Part shown: positions 7,667 through 13,063 of the stretch, one piece after another
How positions within the stretch are numbered: position 1 is the first letter of the stretch
How the letters are laid out: each line of letters begins with the position of its first letter
NCBI GenBank assembly: GCA_919901335.1
Contig: CAKKOZ010000018.1
Location: 3,973 to 17,314 of the forward strand
Length of the DNA: 13,342 bases
Source of the DNA: Nitrospiria bacterium
GTDB taxonomy: Bacteria; Nitrospirota; Nitrospiria; JACQBZ01
Direction of reading: 5' to 3'
The notes under the pieces: generated by a model
The model's database searches: none
Told to the model about the DNA's origin: nothing
The model's input: the letters and a program-made list of their open reading frames with translations, nothing else
Made by a program: the position numbers and the translations under genes

Positions 7667-8074
7667 ATGAAAGATTTCCGGATCTGGATCATCGTCTTAT
7701 TTTTAGTAGGAATCCCGCTTCCATCTTGGGCGATCGAAGGGTTCTCGGGTTCCATCTGGGGAACCGCGATTTATGAAACAACGGATTCCAATCCCAAAAC
7801 CCTGGGAAGCATCCGTCAAGGAGTCGACTGGTTCAAGCGTTACGATCTTACGTTTTCCACCTACGGACAGTTGCGGTACCGTTTTGAACGAAACGAGGCT
7901 CAGTTCTTTAATGCCTACGGGCCTTCCGTCGGGATGGCTGTCAGGCATGGCAGTCTGCGTCTGGGCTGGGAACACCAATGGGACCGGTTGACCGGACCGG
8001 ACAAGACCAATAAGACATCCCAGATCTTTTTTGACTGGTGGTACGGATGGGACCTGAAAAACCTAAAGCGGTGA
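7667..8074 (+). CDS. Small exported protein, beta-strand-like, next to the synthase
   Basis: Predicted 135-residue exported protein of unrecognised family. Seen: a signal peptide (MKDFRIWIIVLFLVGIPLPSWA, cleavage after residue 22) and a mature part of about 113 residues. The mature part has alternating polar/aromatic stretches such as YDLTFSTYGQLRYRF and GSLRLGWEHQW, and an aromatic C-terminus FFDWWYGWDLK, all suggesting transmembrane or edge beta-strands. It could contribute about six strands, too few for a BcsC-size export pore as a monomer. AAGGGAGGT six bases before 7667 selects this ATG over the earlier one at 7628. It starts 58 bases after the synthase and overlaps the phosphatase gene by TGATG, so it belongs to the same cluster. 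A role in glycan passage or in shaping the envelope is inference. It may also be a truncated remnant of a larger barrel gene, since a decayed copy of its end lies at 8567-8614. Confidence 0.7.
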   Translation: MKDFRIWIIVLFLVGIPLPSWAIEGFSGSIWGTAIYETTDSNPKTLGSIRQGVDWFKRYDLTFSTYGQLRYRFERNEAQFFNAYGPSVGMAVRHGSLRLGWEHQWDRLTGPDKTNKTSQIFFDWWYGWDLKNLKR

Positions 8075-8565
8075 TGCGATCCTTCCTGCGGGCCGGGGTC
8101 TTGGCATTGCTGGTGGCATTGCCGGCTTCTTACGGCATCTATAATATTTTCCGTCCGGAACAGTACCCGATCAAGTTCCTACGGGGGGATGTCATTCAGG
8201 TTAACGACACCTTGCTGTTCGGCCCCTATCCAACCGAACAGGAAATAAAACGGCTGAAAAGGCAGGGAGTAACCGAACTGATCAGCCTTATGGATTCTTC
8301 GATGCCGTTCGAATCCCCGCTCATTGGAATGGGAAAACGCCTGGCCGAAGAAAACGACCTATCCTTTAAGAATGTTTCTCTCTCCTATCTGCCCAACTTA
8401 AAGTCCAAGTCCAACCTATCTCGAGTCAACGAGTTGGTCTTATACCTTCGTGAGAACTCCCACAAGAAAAAATATGTCCATTGTTATCTGGGCCGTCATC
8501 GCACCACTCTGGTCAAGGAGCAATATCTTCAGGCGATTCATGAGGATCAAAAGGATCACAATTAA
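8074..8565 (+). CDS. Membrane-anchored protein tyrosine/dual-specificity phosphatase-like protein
   Basis: 163-residue protein with an N-terminal hydrophobic anchor (about 7-23) and a small phosphatase-like domain. The Cys-loop signature HCYLGRHRTT (C137, G140, R143, T144) matches HCxxGxxR[ST] of the PTP/DSP superfamily. Upstream, LLFGPYPTEQEIKRLKRQGVTELISLMD resembles the start of DSP folds. The general-acid Asp expected roughly 30 residues before the Cys is not visible (the stretch reads SYLPNLKSKSN), so catalysis may use another residue or be weak. The chosen ATG overlaps the previous stop as TGATG, indicating translational coupling; ATG 8047 and GTG 8038 are alternative starts that would add 9 or 12 residues. 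Position behind the synthase suggests control of, or processing in, polysaccharide production. The substrate (protein tyrosine, lipid or phosphosugar) is unknown. Confidence 0.75.
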   Translation: MRSFLRAGVLALLVALPASYGIYNIFRPEQYPIKFLRGDVIQVNDTLLFGPYPTEQEIKRLKRQGVTELISLMDSSMPFESPLIGMGKRLAEENDLSFKNVSLSYLPNLKSKSNLSRVNELVLYLRENSHKKKYVHCYLGRHRTTLVKEQYLQAIHEDQKDHN

Positions 8566-8566
8566 A

Positions 8567-8614
8567 GTTCAATACTATCTCACCTAGTACTATGACTGGG
8601 ACCTGAAACATCCG
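8567..8614 (+). pseudogene. Decayed copy of the 3' end of the small exported-protein gene
   Basis: In one frame this reads VQYYLT-stop-YYDWDLKHP-stop. It aligns without gaps to SQIFFDWWYGWDLK at the end of the gene ending at 8074, with TAG in place of a Trp TGG codon. The 12-base core TGGGACCTGAAA is identical at 8048-8059 and 8597-8608, 549 bases apart. There is no start codon or ribosome site, so it is not a gene today. The phosphatase gene lies between the two copies. The match is short, so coincidence is not excluded. Confidence 0.5.
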
Positions 8615-8644
8615 TAAGGCAGATCGGACGGTCCATCCAACCTG

Positions 8645-8674
8645 TTGACAGCCCCGCACCGTTTTGACTATACT
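8645..8674 (+). promoter_or_regulatory. Strong promoter for rplI
   Basis: -35 TTGACA (8645-8650, consensus), 18-base spacer, -10 TATACT (8669-8674). The start is expected near 8681, leaving a leader of about 37 nt. It lies in the 152-base gap between the phosphatase gene and rplI. That gap otherwise holds only the decayed repeat. Confidence 0.8.
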
Positions 8675-8717
8675 GTGCCTCCTCAATCAACCTACAGACA
8701 CGGCGAAGGAGTGGACC

Positions 8718-9164
8718 ATGAAGGTGATTTTGCGTGAAGATGTCGAAACATTGGGCCGAATGGGGGATCTGGTGAACGTTGCGGACGGCTACGCCCGAAA
8801 CTTTCTGATCCCCAAGAAGAAAGCGGTCGAGGCCACGATGAAAAGCGTCAAGGTGCTGGAACACGAGAAGCGACTGATCGCCGACCAGGCCCGGAAGGTC
8901 AAGAAAGAGTATGAAGTCCAGGCCGAGAAGATCAACGCCACGCCGATCACGATCCCGGTGCAGGTGGGAGAAGAAGGAAAGCTGTTCGGCTCCGTGACCA
9001 ACAAGGACATCGCGGAGGCTTTATCCAGGGAAGGTATTGAGATCGACAAGCGGAAGATCCTGCTTGAGGATCCGTTGAAAGCGATCGGCAGCTTTACGAT
9101 CCCCATCCAGGTTTATCACGATGTGAAGGCCCACTTGAAACTTACCCTCATCCAACAGGCCTGA
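8718..9164 (+). CDS. rplI: 50S ribosomal protein L9
   Basis: Large-subunit ribosomal protein binding 23S rRNA domain V, 148 residues, the usual length. Seen: the N-terminal signature MKVILREDVETLGRMGDLVNVADGYARNFLIP, a Lys/Glu-rich connecting helix (about 40-75), and a C-terminal domain with GKLFGSVTNKDIAEAL and the end AHLKLTLI. The ATG at 8718 follows GAAGGAG at a normal distance. The reading frame extends upstream to 8664, but that part precedes the predicted transcription start. In many bacteria rplI closes the rpsF-ssb/priB-rpsR operon; here no such genes precede it and it has its own promoter. Confidence 0.97.
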   Translation: MKVILREDVETLGRMGDLVNVADGYARNFLIPKKKAVEATMKSVKVLEHEKRLIADQARKVKKEYEVQAEKINATPITIPVQVGEEGKLFGSVTNKDIAEALSREGIEIDKRKILLEDPLKAIGSFTIPIQVYHDVKAHLKLTLIQQA

Positions 9165-9197
9165 TCCCCTCCGTCCGAGCCCTTTTCCCCCCGCCCC

Positions 9198-9246
9198 GGC
9201 TGATTGCTATTGCTCGATGGTTTGGGCTATAATCAGCCCGTTTTTT
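9198..9246 (+). terminator. Likely Rho-independent terminator after rplI
   Basis: An 8-base stem GGCTGATT (9198-9205) pairs with AATCAGCC (9231-9238). Alternatively a compact hairpin GGGCT (9224-9228)/AGCCC (9235-9239) forms. Either is followed by six T (9241-9246). It begins 34 bases after the rplI stop. The same bases contain the rph promoter. Confidence 0.55.
9204..9233 (+). promoter_or_regulatory. Promoter for rph-rdgB(-tRNA-Pro), embedded in the terminator
   Basis: -35 TTGCTA (9204-9209), 18-base spacer, perfect -10 TATAAT (9228-9233). The start is expected near 9240, just at the T-tract, giving a leader of about 26 nt. The -10 lies inside the terminator hairpin of rplI. Confidence 0.6.
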
Positions 9247-9265
9247 AACGCAGAAAGGATCCCCG

Positions 9266-10015
9266 ATGCAGCACCCAGCCCGTCGGCCGGACGGCCGGCG
9301 AAACGACGAATTGCGGCCGGTCAAGATCACCCGGCCCTATTTAAAGAACGTCGAAGGATCGGTCCTGATCGAAATGGGGGACACGAAAGTCATCTGTACG
9401 GTCACGGTTGATGAGTCCGTGCCCCCGTTCCTCCGAGGGAAAAAGAAGGGCTGGCTCTCGGCCGAATACGGCATGCTGCCCCGTTCCTCGCACGAACGCA
9501 TTCCGCGCGAGTCGGTGCGGGGCCGGGTCGGCGGCCGGACCCACGAAATTCAGCGGCTCATCGGCCGATCGCTTCGTGCCGTGATGGACCTGGAAGCCCT
9601 GGGCGAGCGCACCCTCTGGATCGATTGCGACGTGATCCAGGCCGACGGCGGAACCCGGACCGCCGCGATCACCGGCGCCTTTATCGCACTGGCCGACGCC
9701 CTGGCACACGCCCAAAAAGAGGGACGGATCGATCGCATTCCGATTAAGGATTACCTGGCGGCCGTCAGCGTGGGCCGGGTGGGGGGACAGTCCATGCTGG
9801 ATCTGTGCTATGTCGAGGACTCCAACGCCGAGGTGGACATGAACGTCGTCATGACCGGAAGCGAAAAGTTCGTCGAGGTCCAGGGAACGGCCGAGCGTCA
9901 TCCCTTCAGCCGCGCCGAGCTGGACGGACTGATGGCTCTGGCTAAAGAAGGCGTAACCCAGCTCGTCAACCGCCAGAAGAAACTACTAAAGGGGCTTCGG
10001 TTCGGCGCGTCATGA
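9266..10015 (+). CDS. rph: Ribonuclease PH
   Basis: Phosphate-dependent 3'-to-5' exoribonuclease that trims tRNA 3' ends, a hexameric cytoplasmic enzyme. 249 residues, slightly above the usual 238-240 because of a short C-terminal tail. Seen: RPDGRRNDELRPV at the N-terminus, GDTKVICTV, EYGMLPRSSHERIPRE, the phosphate-site block GRTHEIQRLIGRSLRA, DCDVIQADGGTRTAAITGA, and DLCYVEDSNAEVDMNVVMTG with the catalytic acidic residues. AGAAAGGA lies about seven bases before the ATG. Its stop overlaps the rdgB start by ATGA, a frequently seen pair. A tRNA gene follows in the same unit, which fits its substrate. Confidence 0.97.
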   Translation: MQHPARRPDGRRNDELRPVKITRPYLKNVEGSVLIEMGDTKVICTVTVDESVPPFLRGKKKGWLSAEYGMLPRSSHERIPRESVRGRVGGRTHEIQRLIGRSLRAVMDLEALGERTLWIDCDVIQADGGTRTAAITGAFIALADALAHAQKEGRIDRIPIKDYLAAVSVGRVGGQSMLDLCYVEDSNAEVDMNVVMTGSEKFVEVQGTAERHPFSRAELDGLMALAKEGVTQLVNRQKKLLKGLRFGAS

Positions 10016-10611
10016 AAGAGATCGTGATCGCGACAAACAACCGGCACAAGGTTGAAGAGATCTCGGCGATCTTGCAAGGGCTGCCGGTTCGACTGATCCC
10101 CCTTTCGGACTATCCCGGTGCGCCGGAGTTGAAAGAGGAAGGCGCAACCTATGCCGAGAACGCGCTGCACAAGGCGCTCACGGTCGCCCGGTTCACGGGG
10201 AAATGGGCCCTCGCGGATGATACCGGTCTGGAAGTGGATGCGCTTGATGGACGGCCGGGCCTCTATTCCGCGCGATTTGCCGGGGAGGGCGTCACCTTTG
10301 CCGATAACAAACGCAAGCTCCTTCGGCTTATGGAACCGATCCCGACCGAAAAACGGACCGCCGCGTTTCGGACGGTTCTGGCGCTGGTCGGTCCGTCGGG
10401 AGAGTCGCAGGTGGTGGAGGGGGTTCTTCACGGCCGGATCGCCGAGAAGGAGCAGGGGACCGGCGGTTTCGGCTACGACGCGCTGTTCTTTATTCCGGAA
10501 CTGGGCAAGACCTATGCGGAGCTGACGGCCGATGAGAAGAACCGCATCAGCCATCGGGCTCTCGCCGTTCAAAAAATCAGAGAGTTCTTGCTGAAAACCG
10601 TCGGGGTGTAG
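10012..10611 (+). CDS. rdgB: XTP/dITP diphosphatase (non-canonical purine NTP pyrophosphatase, RdgB/HAM1)
   Basis: Hydrolyses XTP, ITP and dITP to monophosphates so that deaminated purines are not built into nucleic acids; a cytoplasmic homodimer. 199 residues, normal length. Seen: IVIATNNRHKVEEI (nucleotide-binding start), EEGATYAENALHKA, the hallmark ADDTGLEVDALDGRPG (catalytic Asp/Glu), LYSARFAGEG, and GGFGYDALFFIPE with AELTADEKNRISHRA. The start overlaps the rph stop by four bases, implying translational coupling. Its last ten bases, including the TAG stop, are also the first ten bases of tRNA-Pro. RNase P cleavage at that tRNA's 5' end in a shared transcript would therefore remove the stop codon. 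Confidence 0.97.
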   Translation: MKEIVIATNNRHKVEEISAILQGLPVRLIPLSDYPGAPELKEEGATYAENALHKALTVARFTGKWALADDTGLEVDALDGRPGLYSARFAGEGVTFADNKRKLLRLMEPIPTEKRTAAFRTVLALVGPSGESQVVEGVLHGRIAEKEQGTGGFGYDALFFIPELGKTYAELTADEKNRISHRALAVQKIREFLLKTVGV

Positions 10612-10678
10612 CGCAGCCTGGTAGCGCACCTGCCTTGGGCGCAGGGGGTCCTCGGTTCAAATCCGGGCACCCCGACCA
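10602..10678 (+). tRNA. tRNA-Pro, anticodon TGG, CCA encoded
   Basis: 77 nt including the encoded CCA (10676-10678). The acceptor stem CGGGGTG/CACCCCG is perfect with discriminator A. The anticodon stem CCTGC/GCAGG encloses loop CTTGGGC (anticodon TGG). The T arm carries GGTTCAAATCC. The gene starts inside rdgB: bases 8-10 of the tRNA (U8, A9, G10) are the rdgB stop codon. Its 3' end is duplicated at 10771-10800. No separate promoter was identified, so expression from the rph promoter is likely. Confidence 0.97.
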
Positions 10679-10800
10679 TTCGTTACGAGGGTACTTGGGA
10701 GACCGGATTTGGTTCCGTAAGGTTGGCCTGGCGGCAAGATTGTATTCCGCTCCTTCGGAGCGGTGCGTTATCAAATCCGGGCACCCCGACCATTTGTTAC
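10657..10800 (+). repeat. Direct repeat of the tRNA-Pro 3' end (possible attachment-site scar)
   Basis: Bases 10657-10686 (the 3' part of the tRNA-Pro T arm, the acceptor strand, CCA and eight flanking bases) recur at 10771-10800 with one mismatch in 30; the first 24 bases are identical. The copies are 114 bases apart. Duplicated tRNA 3' ends are typical of tyrosine-recombinase attachment sites, but no integrase is present, so this may be the scar of a lost element or of a lost tandem tRNA copy. The 84 bases between hold no gene, only a short hairpin. Confidence 0.75.
10747..10763. repeat. Perfect short hairpin between the two tRNA-end copies
   Basis: CCGCTCC and GGAGCGG form a 7-base perfect stem with a TTC loop. 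No T-tract follows (next bases TGCGTT), so it is not a standard Rho-independent terminator. Its role is unknown. Confidence 0.6.
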
Positions 10801-10822
10801 ACAGGATTAAAATTCATCTCTT

Positions 10823-10898
10823 GCGCCCGTAGCTCAGGGGATAGAGCATCTGCCTTCTAAGCAGAGGGTCGCAGGTTCAAATCCTGCCGGGCGCGCCA
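10823..10898 (+). tRNA. tRNA-Arg, anticodon TCT, CCA encoded
   Basis: 76 nt including the encoded CCA (10896-10898). The acceptor stem GCGCCCG/CGGGCGC is perfect with discriminator G, as is common for arginine tRNAs. The anticodon stem TCTGC/GCAGA encloses loop CTTCTAA (anticodon TCT, reading AGA and by wobble AGG). The T arm has GGTTCAAATCC. A TAAAAT hexamer at 10808-10813 could be a -10, but its -35 would fall in the duplicated tRNA end and is poor. The binding-protein gene starts 42 bases downstream. Confidence 0.97.
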
Positions 10899-10940
10899 GA
10901 TCTCTATCATTGCTAACGACAGCGGTTTTGGGAGAGAACG

Positions 10941-12104
10941 ATGATCAGGATATTCAGACGGGGCTTTTGCAGATGGATTTATTCAGCGCCGGCCGCGGTT
11001 CTGATTCTTGCCTTCATCGGTGCGGTGGGCTGTTCCAAGCCATCCGACACGATTCGCATCGCCGTGGCCGGCCCGATGACGGGAGACCAGAGCAAGCAGG
11101 GCGCCGATCTAAAAAACGGCGTCGAACTGGCCGTGGCAGAGTGGAATGAGAAGGGCGGCGTGCTCGGAAAAAAGATCGAACTTTGGGTCGGCGATGATCA
11201 ACACGACCCCAAGCAGGCGGTATCGATCGCCAACAAGTTCGTCAACTCCGGCGTCGTGGGCGTGGTGGGTCATTGGAACTCCAGCGCGTCCATTCCGGCG
11301 TCCGAGGTCTATCACCGGGCCGCTATCCCGATGATTACGCCGGCCTCGACCAACCCGCAGGTGACCGATCGGGGATATGCAAACGTCTTCCGCGTCTGCG
11401 GGCGCGACGATCAACAGGGTCGGGTGGCGGCCGAGTTTGTCGTGACGCAGCTCAAGGCCAAACGGGTTGCGGTGCTGCATGACAAGACCACGTATGGACA
11501 GGGCCTGGCGGATGAGTTCAAGAAGTCCCTGGCCGCCATCGGCGGCGACCGGATCGAGGTTGTATATTACAGCGGGATTATTCAAGGGGACAAGGATTTT
11601 CGCGGCGTATTGACGACCGTGGCTTCCAAAAAGCCGGACGCCTATTTCTTCGGCGGAATCTATCCGGAAGGAGGGCTTCTGGTCAAGCAGGCGAAAGAGG
11701 TCGGCTTGAAGGCCCCCATGGTGAGCGGCGACGGCGTGATCGATCAGGTCTTTGTCCAGATCGCCGGCCCGGCCGCCGACGGAACCTATTTGACCTTCAG
11801 TCCGGATACGACCAAGCTGCCCATGGCTCAGAGCGTGCTTCAGTCGTATCGCGCAACGTACGGCGAGCCCGGGCCGTATTCCTTCTATGCCTATGACGCC
11901 GCCCAGGTGCTGCTGAATGCCATTGAAAAAGCCGGTACGACGGACGGATTCGGAGTGGCTCAAGCCATCCGGACCGGCGTTCACGAAGGCATCACCGGCC
12001 GAATTCAGTTTGATCCGAAGGGGGATCTGCTCACGACCCAATACGTTGTCTGGGTCACGAAGAACGGGACGTTCGAAGAATTCTGGAAACCGTCGGAGGG
12101 GTAA
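10941..12104 (+). CDS. Branched-chain amino acid-type ABC transporter substrate-binding lipoprotein (LivJ/LivK family)
   Basis: Type I periplasmic binding protein of 387 residues, predicted to bind a small amphipathic ligand (amino acid, amide or similar) outside the inner membrane. Seen: signal peptide with a basic start (MIRIFRRGFCR), hydrophobic core, lipobox AVGC with Cys31; then IRIAVAGPMTGDQSKQGADLKNGVELAVAEWN, GVVGHWNSSASIPASEVY and IPMITPASTNPQVTDRG (ligand-site loops of the family), FRVCGRDDQQG, VAVLHDKTTYGQGLADEF, YFFGGIYPEGGLLVKQAKEVG, and a typical end. GGGAGAG precedes the ATG. No LivH, LivM, LivG or LivF gene is within the window on either side, so this is an orphan here; yqgE follows directly. 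The ligand cannot be stated from the sequence. Confidence 0.92.
   Translation: MIRIFRRGFCRWIYSAPAAVLILAFIGAVGCSKPSDTIRIAVAGPMTGDQSKQGADLKNGVELAVAEWNEKGGVLGKKIELWVGDDQHDPKQAVSIANKFVNSGVVGVVGHWNSSASIPASEVYHRAAIPMITPASTNPQVTDRGYANVFRVCGRDDQQGRVAAEFVVTQLKAKRVAVLHDKTTYGQGLADEFKKSLAAIGGDRIEVVYYSGIIQGDKDFRGVLTTVASKKPDAYFFGGIYPEGGLLVKQAKEVGLKAPMVSGDGVIDQVFVQIAGPAADGTYLTFSPDTTKLPMAQSVLQSYRATYGEPGPYSFYAYDAAQVLLNAIEKAGTTDGFGVAQAIRTGVHEGITGRIQFDPKGDLLTTQYVVWVTKNGTFEEFWKPSEG
12095..12101 (+). promoter_or_regulatory. Ribosome binding site that points to an ATT start for yqgE
   Basis: GGAGGGG at the very end of the binding-protein gene is seven bases before ATT 12109, which is in frame with yqgE. For the ATG at 12124 the same site is 22 bases away, and the nearer purine run GAAAAGGGA abuts the ATG too closely to act normally. 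Confidence 0.5.
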
Positions 12105-12123
12105 AGCCATTCTTGAAAAGGGA

Positions 12124-12657
12124 ATGATACTGGTCGCGACGCCCACCTTGCTGGATCCGAACTTCCGGCAGACGGTGGTGCTGCTCTGTGAGCACGGGGC
12201 CGGCGGTGCGATGGGGCTTGTGCTGAACCGTCCCACCACGGTGCCGCTTTTAAAAATCTATCCGGAGGCCGGAAAGCTGCATGGCTGGGAAGACTCGGTC
12301 TATGTGGGCGGTCCGGTCCAGACCCATGCACTGATAATCCTGTATCAAGGAGAGCCGGCTCCGAACACCCATCCGGTATTGGAGGACAGCCACCTCACAG
12401 GTGATCTGCAACTGCTGGAGACGATCGACCGCTTCCTCGGACCCGAACGGCGCATCCGATTTTATCAGGGCTACGCCGGTTGGGCGCCCGGCCAGCTTGA
12501 GATGGAACTGAGCGCCGGCGGCTGGAAATTAATTCCCGGCGATTCAAACATCGTGTTCCAGCCCGATCCCCTCCGCATCTGGCCCAAAATGATTCAAACC
12601 ATCGACGAGGAATGGACGGCCTATGCCGAGATGCCTCCCGACCCCAGGTTAAATTGA
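12124..12657 (+). CDS. yqgE: YqgE/AlgH family protein (DUF179)
   Basis: Widespread cytoplasmic protein of uncertain function; AlgH is named from alginate regulation in Pseudomonas. 177 residues from the ATG, or 182 from an in-frame ATT at 12109. Seen: the family block ILVATPTLLDPNFRQTVVLLCEHGAGGAMGLVLNRP, VYVGGPVQ, and FYQGYAGWAPGQLEMELSAGGWKLIPGD. Homologues normally carry a conserved L-K-G just before the ILVA strand. Here LEKG is encoded upstream of the ATG, by the codons after ATT 12109, and a GGAGGGG sits seven bases before that ATT. No ATG, GTG or TTG lies in frame between the preceding stop-side region and 12124. The ATG is given as the conventional start, with the ATT as a serious alternative. 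It follows the binding-protein gene by 4 to 19 bases, so the two are probably co-transcribed. Confidence 0.93.
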   Translation: MILVATPTLLDPNFRQTVVLLCEHGAGGAMGLVLNRPTTVPLLKIYPEAGKLHGWEDSVYVGGPVQTHALIILYQGEPAPNTHPVLEDSHLTGDLQLLETIDRFLGPERRIRFYQGYAGWAPGQLEMELSAGGWKLIPGDSNIVFQPDPLRIWPKMIQTIDEEWTAYAEMPPDPRLN

Positions 12658-12754
12658 TCTAATTTTGTTATATTTCATGCCAAAACGTCCGTAAACACCT
12701 GCGCATCACCAAGTCATAAATGTACTACAAAATAATTATTGACTTACTTTTATA
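12658..12754. other. AT-rich spacer before the toxin-antitoxin pair
   Basis: About 100 bases of clearly lower GC than the surrounding genes. It contains the -35 of the antitoxin promoter near its right end and no coding frame. No hairpin with a T-tract was found after yqgE. Confidence 0.5.
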
Positions 12755-12767
12755 GTTATGTTATACG
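12739..12767 (+). promoter_or_regulatory. Promoter of the antitoxin-toxin operon
   Basis: -35 TTGACT (12739-12744), 17-base spacer, -10 TATACG (12762-12767). The start is expected near 12774. The -10 lies inside a palindrome that probably serves as operator. Confidence 0.6.
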
Positions 12768-12779
12768 TATTATCATAAC
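12755..12779. promoter_or_regulatory. Palindromic operator overlapping the antitoxin -10
   Basis: GTTATG (12755-12760) and CATAAC (12774-12779) flank the perfect palindrome ATACGTAT (12763-12770). The half-site spacing is asymmetric by one base. Placement over the -10 fits autorepression by the antitoxin or the toxin-antitoxin complex, which is usual for such operons; this binding is inferred. Confidence 0.6.
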
Positions 12780-12789
12780 GGGCTACATT

Positions 12790-12798
12790 GGGGGGGGG
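12790..12798 (+). promoter_or_regulatory. Poly-G ribosome binding site
   Basis: Nine consecutive G residues end four bases before the ATG at 12803. They can pair with the CCUCC core only imperfectly through G-rich pairing. The homopolymer could vary in length by slippage and so alter translation. Confidence 0.45.
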
Positions 12799-12802
12799 TG
12801 CG

Positions 12803-13063
12803 ATGGAAACAGCAGTCACTATTAAAGGGCAGGTTGTCATTCCGGCGAAGCTCCGGCATCGTCTGGGAATCAAGAAGGGGACGAAGCTCTATATTGAAGA
12901 GCGGGACGGCGAGTTGATCCTCCGTCCGTTGAACCGGGACTATTTTAAAAAGATGAGCGGCGCCCTCAAGGGGACCGGGCTTCTAAAGGCTTTGGAGGAA
13001 GAGAGACGGGAAGATCTCAAACGCGAGGAGGAGGAAATTGGCCGGCACAAAGGTTCTCGATAG
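12803..13063 (+). CDS. AbrB/MazE/SpoVT-type antitoxin (VapB-like)
   Basis: 86-residue DNA-binding antitoxin. Seen: a swapped-hairpin AbrB-fold domain at 1-47 (METAVTIKGQVVIPAKLRHRLGIKKGTKLYIEERDGELILRPL) with the conserved KGQVVIPAKLR motif, followed by a charged helical tail (KALEEERREDLKREEEEIGRHKGSR) of the type that wraps the toxin. The ATG at 12803 is taken over the TTG at 12788, which would place the ribosome-site Gs inside the gene. Its 3' end overlaps the PIN-domain gene by 26 bases. The promoter palindrome suggests it represses its own operon. Confidence 0.9.
   Translation: METAVTIKGQVVIPAKLRHRLGIKKGTKLYIEERDGELILRPLNRDYFKKMSGALKGTGLLKALEEERREDLKREEEEIGRHKGSR

Noticed and set aside
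9341..10629. Long minus-strand frames (186 and 243 codons) opposite rph and rdgB
   Set aside because: They run antisense to two strongly conserved genes, have no recognisable motifs and include the reverse of tRNA-Pro.
10710..10793. A third tRNA-like gene between tRNA-Pro and tRNA-Arg
   Set aside because: Only the 3' end matches tRNA-Pro; no acceptor 5' strand, D arm or anticodon stem can be formed.
11109..12239. Open frame of 376 codons on the minus strand opposite the binding-protein gene
   Set aside because: The plus strand encodes an unmistakable LivJ/LivK-family protein; the antisense frame shows no family motifs and no ribosome site and is a shadow of high-GC codon use.
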